A stretch of 64,000 bases of DNA from Oligoflexia bacterium. GTDB taxonomy: Bacteria > Bdellovibrionota > Bdellovibrionia > JABDDW01. The translations under genes were made by a program, and so were the position numbers. The notes below the pieces were generated by a model that was not told the origin of the DNA, did not search any database, and saw only the letters and a program-made list of their open reading frames with translations. Positions 56,988 to 64,000 of this stretch are shown here, in pieces. The DNA lies in assembly GCA_034439615.1 (NCBI GenBank), contig JAWXAT010000056.1:1-64000 (forward strand). Direction: 5' to 3'. Numbering within the stretch: position 1 is the stretch's first letter; each line of letters begins with the position of its first letter.

Positions 56988-57317
56988 CTAATCTACAACT
57001 TTATCAATCAGTTCATTAATTTTAAAAACTTTGATCCATAATTTTTCACTAAATATCATTAAGATTGATCCAAGGGATCCTAAAAATAAAACACCAGCTG
57101 TGAGTGCAGTAATTAAATGTATTTTTTCTAATGGAACTCCTGAAACCAAAAGCCCTGTGTGAACCATTATAAAAAAAGAAACAATTAAGGTTGTCGTGGC
57201 CATTAATAATCCAAATACACCAATAACTAAATGCCTTAAATCTTTAATCCGATGAATATAACTTTTAGCAGCTTCACTCGTAGCAAGTGTTACTAAAGAC
57301 TCAGCGAGCTTTGGCAT
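56988..57317 (-). CDS. Small membrane protein, phage-holin-3_6 / DUF1469-like
   Basis: A 109-aa protein with two strong helices (VIGVFGLLMATTTLIVSFFIMV at about 30-52, and LITALTAGVLFLGSLGSILMIF at about 70-90) and an N-terminal amphipathic stretch. Such 'holin-superfamily' proteins are common next to CsbD/YqjD-type stress genes and are not phage holins. It overlaps the upstream gene by 17 bp. Confidence 0.65.
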   Translation of the reverse strand: MPKLAESLVTLATSEAAKSYIHRIKDLRHLVIGVFGLLMATTTLIVSFFIMVHTGLLVSGVPLEKIHLITALTAGVLFLGSLGSILMIFSEKLWIKVFKINELIDKVVD

Positions 57318-57630
57318 TTTTTCTCCCCTTTATTGAATCACGTCTTGCAATGATAAGACCTAATGAGATGACACACCCAAATGCTAGTGCGACTACCGGT
57401 ACAGAGGTATGCTTCATTCGCGCAATAATATGCTCCAGTTTCATTGCATCTTTCACTTGTTCTGCACTGTCGTCTGCAGCACCTTCAAATATTCCAAGGG
57501 CCTCATTCATAGAATTGACATTTTTTCGATCTGATTTTTTATCAATGGCATTTGGACCAACCGTGGGCCTAATCATTTCTCTCGTTGGCGGCATGGGCTT
57601 AATAAGGGGTCTTTCTGCTCTTTGGGTCAT
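57301..57630 (-). CDS. Small single-pass membrane protein
   Basis: A 109-aa protein. The Arg/Pro-rich N terminus (RPLIKPMPPTREMIRPTVG) leads to an acidic helix and one C-terminal membrane helix (VPVVALAFGCVISLGLII) with a basic tail. The layout recalls DUF3618/YqjD-like proteins, which often pair with the holin-like protein encoded directly downstream. Family assignment is tentative. AGGAGGAAAT precedes its ATG. Confidence 0.65.
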   Translation of the reverse strand: MTQRAERPLIKPMPPTREMIRPTVGPNAIDKKSDRKNVNSMNEALGIFEGAADDSAEQVKDAMKLEHIIARMKHTSVPVVALAFGCVISLGLIIARRDSIKGRKNAKAR

Positions 57631-57692
57631 ATTTCCTCCTCTTAATGAAGTTAAAACCTCATCTACACGAATACCTCCGTAAGTAGCAAACC

Positions 57693-58442
57693 CTAGACCA
57701 TGTGATTTAATGTTTTAAGAAGCTTCAGAATCTCTGATTGTTGTTTTAAATGAAATTGAGCCTTGGTTTTTTTTGAAACACCTACGCGTACTGTCAATAC
57801 GCGATTTGATGATAATTTAAAGGCATCCTCATCAGTAATATCATCGCCAATATAAAGTGAAGTTGTACAAACCGACTTTTTTATTAATTTCTTTAAAGCT
57901 TCACCTTTATTTCCACTTTTTAATGGCAATAAATTTAATACAAATATTCCATCAATTACTCGAGCTCGAATTTCAAGTTTTTTAATAATTTCTAATAACT
58001 GCGCTCGTGTTTTTGATCTATTAATCGCATGTCGATAATGAATCGATAATGAATATTTTTTATTCTCAATATTAACTCCAGAATACTTCAATACTTGGGG
58101 TTTTAATTTTTCATTCCATTTTGCGACTTGATTGAAAATATTATTTTTCGTTTTTAAATTAATTTTTGAACCCTCAATGCCATGATTCCCCAAAACTTGA
58201 ATTTTTTTAATCGGAATAAATTTAATTACATCACTTCGCTTGCGACCCGAAATAATAGCAACAGACTTTTTTAATGAAAGTTGTTTGAGAAGATTTAAAA
58301 CTTGCTTTTTAACGACGACTTTTTTTGGGTCAGACACAATTGAAACAAGTGTTCCATCAAAGTCAAAGCCGATTAAACAAGACTCTTGAACTAATGTTTT
58401 TAATCGTTCTATGCCAGCCTTAGAAAAAAGCGGGCGCGTCAC
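57693..58442 (-). CDS. otsB: Trehalose-6-phosphate phosphatase
   Basis: About 249 aa. The GTG at 58442 is the best start: CGGAG lies 6 nt upstream and it overlaps otsA by 23 bp instead of 104. The HAD phosphatase motifs are IGFDFDGTLVSI (nucleophile Asp), VAIISGRKRSD and YIGDDITDEDAFKL. It removes phosphate from trehalose-6-P made by the upstream OtsA. The C-terminal half of the cap domain is present, and the length is normal. Confidence 0.92.
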   Translation of the reverse strand: MTRPLFSKAGIERLKTLVQESCLIGFDFDGTLVSIVSDPKKVVVKKQVLNLLKQLSLKKSVAIISGRKRSDVIKFIPIKKIQVLGNHGIEGSKINLKTKNNIFNQVAKWNEKLKPQVLKYSGVNIENKKYSLSIHYRHAINRSKTRAQLLEIIKKLEIRARVIDGIFVLNLLPLKSGNKGEALKKLIKKSVCTTSLYIGDDITDEDAFKLSSNRVLTVRVGVSKKTKAQFHLKQQSEILKLLKTLNHMV

Positions 58443-60657
58443 GACAGACTCCGTCTGAATATTCGTTAGAATATTTATGCACTCGCCGACTAAACATATT
58501 TCTTTTTCGAATACTTGCAGCATCTAAAAGCATACGACCTGCCCAGCGATATACATTATACTCACGAATAGAGCTTCGCATACTGCGCATACGTTCTCGC
58601 TGCTCACGCTCAGACATACCCAATGCTTGATTAAGAGCCTCTGCTGCTTGATCTATATTATACGGATTCACAATCAAAGCTTCAGGCAACTCTCGCGAAG
58701 CCCCAGTAAAAGAACTTAAAACCAAAACCCCTCTTTCATCCTCTCGTGAAGCAATAAACTCTTTAGCAACAAGGTTCATACCGTCGTGAAGACTGCTCAC
58801 ATAACAAATATCAGCCGCTCTAAAGAATTTATAAACTTGCGGCGATTCGAAATGCTGCATCTTTAAAATGATAGGTTTGTAATTTTCAGTTCCATGACGT
58901 TCATTTATCTCTTTGGCCACTGATATAACTTGGTCATAAAGCAATTTGTAACTAGGAATTGTCGTTCTACTGGGCGCAGCTATTTGAATAAAACTAAATC
59001 TTCCAATCCATTGAGGGTGAAGCTTTAAGAGCCTATCAACCGCCAACATTCTTTCTACGATTCCTTTAGTGTAATCTAATCTATCTACTCCAATGCCTAC
59101 TTTTAATTCTTCAGGAAGTTCAAATTCCGCGCGTATATCTTCACGGCATTCTCGAATTGGCTTTTGATTTTTCAAAAGTTTAGGCGGCCATTCAATTGAA
59201 ATCGGGTACGGCTTAACCCCGGTTAACACACCAGCATGAGAAATTGCCGACCCCTCACGATCAATGCGTGATTCTAAAAAGCGATCAACTGTTTCAAAAA
59301 AGTTATTACAGTGAAATTGAGTATGAAATCCTACAATACTACTTCCCAATAAACCCTCTAGAAGCTCTTCTCTCCAAGGACAAATTCCAAACACTTCTGG
59401 ATTTGGCCACGGTATATGCCAAAACGTAATAATCACCGCCTTTGGAAGTTTCTCACGAATCATACTGGGCAATAACGCAAAATGATAATCTTGTATTAGA
59501 ATTACGGGCTCTTCTGATTTTGCTTCTTCAATGACCGCTTGTGCAAACCGCGCATTTACTTTTTTGTATTGCTCATAATCTTCTGTTCTAAAAATCGGTC
59601 TGGTATGGGCTATATGACATAGTGGCCACATTCCTTCATTTGCGAATCCGTAATAATAGCCAGCTTCTTCTTCTTTACTTAACCAAATACGTCGAAGTGC
59701 ATAAGTTGGCTTATCAGGTGGCACCATTACCTTATCATCACTATCAACTGATTCTTTATCAGCAGAACCACTCCCATGGGCGATCCAAACTCCTGAACAA
59801 GCTTCCATGATAGGTTCCATGGCAGTCACTAACCCACTTGCCGGATGTTGCACTTCGATAGTACCAGTAGCTGTACGATTATGAATAAAGGGCTCACGAT
59901 TTGCGACAATGATAACTTGTTCGTCAGATAATTCTTCATGCAAAATTTCTTTAAGTAATTTCGGTGACCAAGTTTGTCTAGCGTCATCACGTGCAATTCT
60001 TCGAGACTCAAGATCACGCACAAGTTTTCTTAAATCTTTAACAATAGGTGTGTATTGTAAAAATGCTTGCGTGGGTGGCTCAACAAAACCGCGAAAGCCC
60101 CGAACAAGCATTCTCATCGCATGAAGCCAACCATTCCAACTTGCACGAGCAATAATTAAAGTCACAAGTAAACTAAATGCAGCAAATGCAATAAGCATGA
60201 ATATAAAATATTTTCGAGTATCACTATTTCGCTTACTCATAAAACTCATATCATGAAATGTTGCGAGTTTTCCCATTCCCACTTCATTTAAAGATGTCAC
60301 ATAGCCATGAAATTTAAGGTCATCGATTTTCTTTACGTAAGACGATCCCGAAAGCTTGTTGTTAATTTCAGAACAGTCTATTTTGAAAGTTTGTGGAGCG
60401 GTCGAAAACTTGATTGTGTTGTTACTGGTACAAATTGCAATAAAGTGGGGCAGATCGTCCTGAAACTTTTGGGTCAAAATGGGACTTTTTGCACCACGCA
60501 GATTCTCAAGCACTAAATTTGCAATGAGCTCAGAGCGAGTGTTGAGATCTCTAGTAAACCAACGCTCTTGAACAGTATCAAGGTGGCGGATGCAAAAAAA
60601 TATGAGAGAACTTATTAATATAAAAAGTGGAATCATGAACTTTAAAACTTGTTTCAT
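58420..60657 (-). CDS. otsA: Membrane-anchored trehalose-6-phosphate synthase
   Basis: This 745-aa protein is about 250 residues longer than E. coli OtsA. Residues 1-25 and about 150-172 are membrane helices flanking a periplasmic loop (30-148), a layout like a sensor kinase input domain. The GT20 domain (about 245-725) has [46 protein letters not shown] and [13 protein letters not shown], so donor and acceptor sites are complete. It makes trehalose-6-P from UDP-glucose and glucose-6-P. The fused periplasmic domain may sense osmotic state (inference). It is divergent from the GH15 gene by 34 bp. Confidence 0.92.
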   Translation of the reverse strand: MKQVLKFMIPLFILISSLIFFCIRHLDTVQERWFTRDLNTRSELIANLVLENLRGAKSPILTQKFQDDLPHFIAICTSNNTIKFSTAPQTFKIDCSEINNKLSGSSYVKKIDDLKFHGYVTSLNEVGMGKLATFHDMSFMSKRNSDTRKYFIFMLIAFAAFSLLVTLIIARASWNGWLHAMRMLVRGFRGFVEPPTQAFLQYTPIVKDLRKLVRDLESRRIARDDARQTWSPKLLKEILHEELSDEQVIIVANREPFIHNRTATGTIEVQHPASGLVTAMEPIMEACSGVWIAHGSGSADKESVDSDDKVMVPPDKPTYALRRIWLSKEEEAGYYYGFANEGMWPLCHIAHTRPIFRTEDYEQYKKVNARFAQAVIEEAKSEEPVILIQDYHFALLPSMIREKLPKAVIITFWHIPWPNPEVFGICPWREELLEGLLGSSIVGFHTQFHCNNFFETVDRFLESRIDREGSAISHAGVLTGVKPYPISIEWPPKLLKNQKPIRECREDIRAEFELPEELKVGIGVDRLDYTKGIVERMLAVDRLLKLHPQWIGRFSFIQIAAPSRTTIPSYKLLYDQVISVAKEINERHGTENYKPIILKMQHFESPQVYKFFRAADICYVSSLHDGMNLVAKEFIASREDERGVLVLSSFTGASRELPEALIVNPYNIDQAAEALNQALGMSEREQRERMRSMRSSIREYNVYRWAGRMLLDAASIRKRNMFSRRVHKYSNEYSDGVCRDAPAFF

Positions 60658-60691
60658 TTTTCTACCTAACCTTTTGGAATAAGGAAATAAA

Positions 60692-62470
60692 ATGTATCCT
60701 TACGGTGCAATTGGAAATTGTCATATCAACGCTCTCGTTAAAGATTGTGGTTCCATTGACTGGTTATGTTTGCCAAGACCTGACAGCCCACCAGTTTTTG
60801 GAAAAATATTAGACCCTCAAGGGGGTCATTTTTCCATTTTGTCACCAGATGGTGCAAAGGGCGTTCCACGCTATATTTCAAATACAAATATTCTTGAAAC
60901 TCACTTCACCCAAAAAAACGGTGCTGAATATAAAATCATCGACTTTTGCCCACGCTTTGAACAATTCGGCAGAATATATCGTCCACCCACATTGATAAGA
61001 AAAGTTATTCCCATTAAAGGCTCACCGACAATTCAAGTGGATTGCAAACCTGTAGATGGATGGTCAAAAACTCCACTTGGAGTCACTCAAGGAAACAGTC
61101 ATATTCGTTTTCAAAAAGGACAATCTGACGATTCAGCTTTAAGACTCACAACAAATATGCCCATGACATATTTGATTGATAATGTTTCATTTGCATTTCA
61201 CGAACCGATTTATTTTGTATTAACTTGGGGATCCTCACTTGAAAGTGATATTCGACCCACTGTTGAAATGTTTCTTATTCAAACAACCGATTATTGGCGT
61301 ACTTGGGTTAAACACTGTAATATTCCAACTTTATTTCAACAAGAAGTCATTCGCTCAGCCCTTGCCTTAAAACTTCATTGTTACGAAGACACAGGTGCAA
61401 TTTTGGCTTCACTCACGTGTAGCTTACCAGAAGAAGTAGGACACGAAAGAAATTGGGATTACCGTTTTTGTTGGTTGCGAGATGCTTATTTTTCACTCTC
61501 CGCATTTCACAATCTAGGTCATTTTGAAGAGATGGAAGGATTCTTAAAATTCTTACTTCAAATCGCAGAAAATGCAAAACAAGATGGTCTGCACCCTGTT
61601 TATAAACTTGATTCCACATTACCACTACCTGAACTCAGCCATGATAACTGGACAGGTTTTGACGGTTCAAAACCTGTAAGATCTGGCAATGATGCGGCGA
61701 CACACGTGCAAAATGATGTCTACGGTGAAATGATTCTTTGTTTAGCTCCTCTTTTCTTTGATGATAGATTTAGCAGTCATCGAACATCAGCACTTGAATC
61801 ACTGATAGGAAAACTTGCCAATCAGTGCATTGCTACCTTGGGTGTAGTTGATGCAGGAGTTTGGGAATTTCGAAATGCATGGAAAGTACATTCTTTTTCG
61901 ACATTATTGTGCTGGGCAGGTATTGAACGTGTTGAGCGATTGGTAAAACTGGGTAAATGTAATTTCGATTTAGAAAAGTTAACACAAGGAAAACTCAAAG
62001 CCGAAGCATTACTTAAAGGTTCAACGATCGCAGGCTCTGTACGAAATAGTTCTGATGACCCTTCATTTGATGCATCACTCTCACTTTTACCAATATTACG
62101 ATACTCTGACAAAGAGCTCAGCCGTAAGACACTCTATGAGATTATGGAAAACTTAGGTATGAAAGAAGGCGATGAACCACCCGCCTTTTTTTATCGCTAT
62201 ATTAAAAAAGATGATTTCGGAAATCCAAAAACTCCATTTCTTGCAATTTCGTTTTGGATGGCCAGTGCTTTTGCTGCCATTGGTGATGTGAAAATGGCAC
62301 ATTCGATCATTGAAAAAACTAAAGTTTCGGCCAATTCTCTAGGTCTCTACTCTGAGCATTATAATTCTAAAACTAAGATGCAATTGGGCAATTTCCCTCA
62401 AGCCTATTCACACGTAGGGCTTATCAATTCAGCCTTTGCAGTTAGCCCCCCATGGGATCAAATTTTATAG
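60692..62470 (+). CDS. Glycoside hydrolase family 15 (trehalase/glucoamylase-like)
   Basis: This 592-aa protein has an N-terminal super-sandwich (about 1-220; YGAIGNCHINALVKDCGSIDWL) and an (alpha/alpha)6 barrel with ERNWDYRFCWLRDAYFSLS and GVWEFRN (catalytic acid). The second Glu region is YSEHYN...QLGNFPQAYSHVGLINSAF. Cytoplasmic GH15 proteins of this type hydrolyse trehalose or maltodextrins. The location next to otsA/otsB makes trehalose the likelier substrate. ATG follows AAGGAAA. Confidence 0.92.
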   Translation: MYPYGAIGNCHINALVKDCGSIDWLCLPRPDSPPVFGKILDPQGGHFSILSPDGAKGVPRYISNTNILETHFTQKNGAEYKIIDFCPRFEQFGRIYRPPTLIRKVIPIKGSPTIQVDCKPVDGWSKTPLGVTQGNSHIRFQKGQSDDSALRLTTNMPMTYLIDNVSFAFHEPIYFVLTWGSSLESDIRPTVEMFLIQTTDYWRTWVKHCNIPTLFQQEVIRSALALKLHCYEDTGAILASLTCSLPEEVGHERNWDYRFCWLRDAYFSLSAFHNLGHFEEMEGFLKFLLQIAENAKQDGLHPVYKLDSTLPLPELSHDNWTGFDGSKPVRSGNDAATHVQNDVYGEMILCLAPLFFDDRFSSHRTSALESLIGKLANQCIATLGVVDAGVWEFRNAWKVHSFSTLLCWAGIERVERLVKLGKCNFDLEKLTQGKLKAEALLKGSTIAGSVRNSSDDPSFDASLSLLPILRYSDKELSRKTLYEIMENLGMKEGDEPPAFFYRYIKKDDFGNPKTPFLAISFWMASAFAAIGDVKMAHSIIEKTKVSANSLGLYSEHYNSKTKMQLGNFPQAYSHVGLINSAFAVSPPWDQIL

Positions 62471-62521
62471 TGGGTGTAATTTTGAAACTTCATCTTGCAT
62501 GGGATAATAGTTCCAGCGACA

Positions 62522-63034
62522 ATGTCTTATATGCATGCAAAACTTCTAAATGATATTCAAAGTAAGTGGGATTCATATTTTGAACAACTCCCTAAGCCCT
62601 ACACCCCGCTTTCGTCGAACAGCTTTGATGTGAGATGGAATTCAAAAATGCGTTCACGTGCTGGTGTTTGTTATCCTTATAAAAACTTAATCGTGCTTAA
62701 TCCTCATCTTTTAAAAACAGCTGATATACTTGAAGAAGTTTATATTCATGAACTGTGTCATCTTGTTGTATCCAAAAGGTGGCCCTTAGCCCTTGCTCAT
62801 GGCGCAAAATGGCAAGGGCTAATGCGACTTTGTGGATTTGAACCCAAACGATGTCATGAACTCGTTGTTGAAAAAAAACATAAACAAAGACGTTGGCCTG
62901 TGACTTGTAATTGCAAAACACATTTGATAACTACTGTACTCTATAATCGCCTCACCCGCGGTACTCATTACAAATGTCTTAGTTGCAAAGGATTACTAAA
63001 ACATGAACAAACTAAAAGCACTCAAGCTTCTTAA
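62522..63034 (+). CDS. SprT-like zinc metalloprotein
   Basis: About 170 aa from ATG 62522 (a TTG at 62495 is also in frame; neither has a clear ribosome site). The core is VYIHELCHLVVSKRW with HExxH (HELCH), then LAHGAKWQGLMRLCGF. A zinc ribbon CNCKTH...YKCLSCKGLL follows. This is the SprT/SPRTN fold, a peptidase-like domain. It overlaps the DUF1232 gene by 32 bp. Protease function is likely but not proven. Confidence 0.83.
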   Translation: MSYMHAKLLNDIQSKWDSYFEQLPKPYTPLSSNSFDVRWNSKMRSRAGVCYPYKNLIVLNPHLLKTADILEEVYIHELCHLVVSKRWPLALAHGAKWQGLMRLCGFEPKRCHELVVEKKHKQRRWPVTCNCKTHLITTVLYNRLTRGTHYKCLSCKGLLKHEQTKSTQAS

Positions 63035-63329
63035 GAAAGCACAACGCCTCACTAGCGACAATAAAGATCAGTTTATCGATATTCAATCCGATCTGAATGT
63101 ACTTTTCGAAATGGTTAAATCATGGACTACAGGTGGGTATAAAAAAATCCCATGGAAGACCATTGGTCTCATTGTCGCGGGTCTTGTCTATCTTGTAAAT
63201 CCACTTGATGTACTTCCTGATTTTATACCACTGCTTGGTTTTTCTGATGATTTGACTTTTTTTGCATTTATCATCAGTTCGCTTAAATCTGACATTAAAG
63301 AATATAAAAAATCAAAATTTGATTTATAA
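63003..63329 (+). CDS. YkvA/DUF1232 membrane protein
   Basis: A 108-aa protein with the DUF1232 signature LVYLVNPLDVLPDFIPLLGFSDD followed by a helix. Such proteins are small inner-membrane proteins of unknown function. Its start lies inside the SprT-like gene, so translation is probably coupled. Confidence 0.88.
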   Translation: MNKLKALKLLKKAQRLTSDNKDQFIDIQSDLNVLFEMVKSWTTGGYKKIPWKTIGLIVAGLVYLVNPLDVLPDFIPLLGFSDDLTFFAFIISSLKSDIKEYKKSKFDL

Positions 63330-63415
63330 GCCCTGATTTATTTTTGCTGCACCACGCTAAACTATACTGGCATTCTCTTTGCTATATCTAGCTCTCGTTA
63401 TAGAAGGAGATAGAT

Positions 63416-64000
63416 GTGCCTAAAAAATTAAAAAATAAAATCAGATACGCTGTTGTAGGTCTTGGTCATATTTCCCAAGTTGCAGTATTACCCGCATTTA
63501 AACACGCAAAAAACTCTGAACTCGTTGCACTCATCTCATCTGATCCTGTGAAATTAAAAAAACTCAGTAAAAAATATCACGTGAAACACACTTATTCTTA
63601 CGAACAATATGATGATTGTTTAAGGAGTGGTGAAATAGATGCCATCTATATTGCGCTCCCCAATAATATGCACAGAGAATACACAGAACGTGCTGCTCAG
63701 GCAGGTATTCATGTGCTTTGCGAAAAACCCATGGCTGTTACTGAACAAGATAGCAAAGCCATGTTTGAATGTGCCCAAGAACACAATACAAAACTAATGA
63801 TTGCCTATCGCCTTCACTTCGAAGAAGGCAATATGCAAGCCGTGAAAATCGCTCAGTCAGGTAAACTTGGTGAGCTACGACTTTTTAATTCAGTATTCAC
63901 TATGCAAGTCAAAAATAAAAATAACATCAGGCTACAAGATCACTTAGGTGGCGGTACACTCTATGACATTGGTATTTATTGCATCAACGCTGCTCGCTAC
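63416..64000 (+). CDS. Gfo/Idh/MocA family oxidoreductase, N-terminal part
   Basis: The frame starts at GTG 63416, with AGGAG 6 nt upstream; the overlapping ATG at 63414 ends after five codons. It runs open to the right edge (195 codons). The Rossmann NAD(P)-binding motif is YAVVGLGHISQVAVLPA (GxGxxx). Further features are AIYIALPNNMHREY and HVLCEKPMAV with the EKP motif, and then IAYRLHFEEGN and GGGTLYDIGIYCINAAR. Members oxidise sugars or their derivatives; the substrate cannot be told. The 3' end lies outside the window. Confidence 0.93.
   Translation, partial: MPKKLKNKIRYAVVGLGHISQVAVLPAFKHAKNSELVALISSDPVKLKKLSKKYHVKHTYSYEQYDDCLRSGEIDAIYIALPNNMHREYTERAAQAGIHVLCEKPMAVTEQDSKAMFECAQEHNTKLMIAYRLHFEEGNMQAVKIAQSGKLGELRLFNSVFTMQVKNKNNIRLQDHLGGGTLYDIGIYCINAARY

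Noticed and set aside
56988-57630. Prophage remnant suggested by a holin-like protein
   Set aside because: No other phage gene is nearby; holin-3_6-like proteins commonly sit with CsbD-type stress genes.

Overview
The window comes from a low-GC Gram-negative bacterium. The outer-membrane beta-barrel proteins, TolC-type export, the MotA/MotB-like pair, frequent TTG/GTG starts behind good Shine-Dalgarno sites, and the housekeeping order tilS-ftsH-cdaA-ybbR-glmM-pdxJ-acpS-nnr-tsaE and iscS-like-mnmA-mtaB-rnc-era-der all fit Bdellovibrionota or a related deltaproteobacterial lineage. This placement is inferred from gene content and order; no 16S gene is present.

Positions 1-13.1 kb hold a probable unconventional export locus. 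A giant repetitive protein (at least 1242 aa, running off the left edge) carries an N-terminal LEDRIAPS motif instead of an ordinary signal peptide. Around it lie a triple-GAF/HlyD fusion, a periplasmic adaptor, a PqqD-like/M50 protease/HlyD fusion, a TolC-like channel and an outer-membrane protein. No ABC ATPase is visible. From 13.1 to 17.7 kb are a GNAT, a methyltransferase, a GT4 glycosyltransferase, a SnoaL-like protein and a B12-binding radical SAM protein.

At 18.0-22.2 kb there is a five-gene operon in which every junction overlaps. It pairs a MotA/TolQ-type channel and a MotB/OmpA-type stator with three unrecognised envelope proteins, and may be an undescribed proton-driven envelope machine. 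A tRNA-Ala(GGC) and two outer-membrane proteins follow.

From 23.9 to 32.0 kb a minus-strand operon encodes tRNA sulfur modification (cysteine desulfurase, MnmA, MtaB), RNase III, Era, Der and an NSS transporter. From 32.1 to 39.0 kb a membrane adenylate cyclase with C-terminal GYF-like domains is divergent from a FecR/Fn3-like protein and an Fn3-like outer-membrane partner. From 41.5 to 50.5 kb lies the tight tilS-to-tsaE block for tRNA modification, proteostasis, c-di-AMP, cell-wall precursor, PLP and carrier-protein synthesis.

The right part is more mixed: a secreted Cys-rich repeat protein, a coiled-coil protein, a subtilase, a VapBC module with a polymerase-like remnant behind it, CsbD, a secreted protein with a GGDEL signature, two small membrane proteins, and a trehalose cluster (membrane-anchored OtsA, OtsB, divergent GH15). 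It ends with SprT-like and DUF1232 proteins and the start of a Gfo/Idh/MocA oxidoreductase cut by the right edge.
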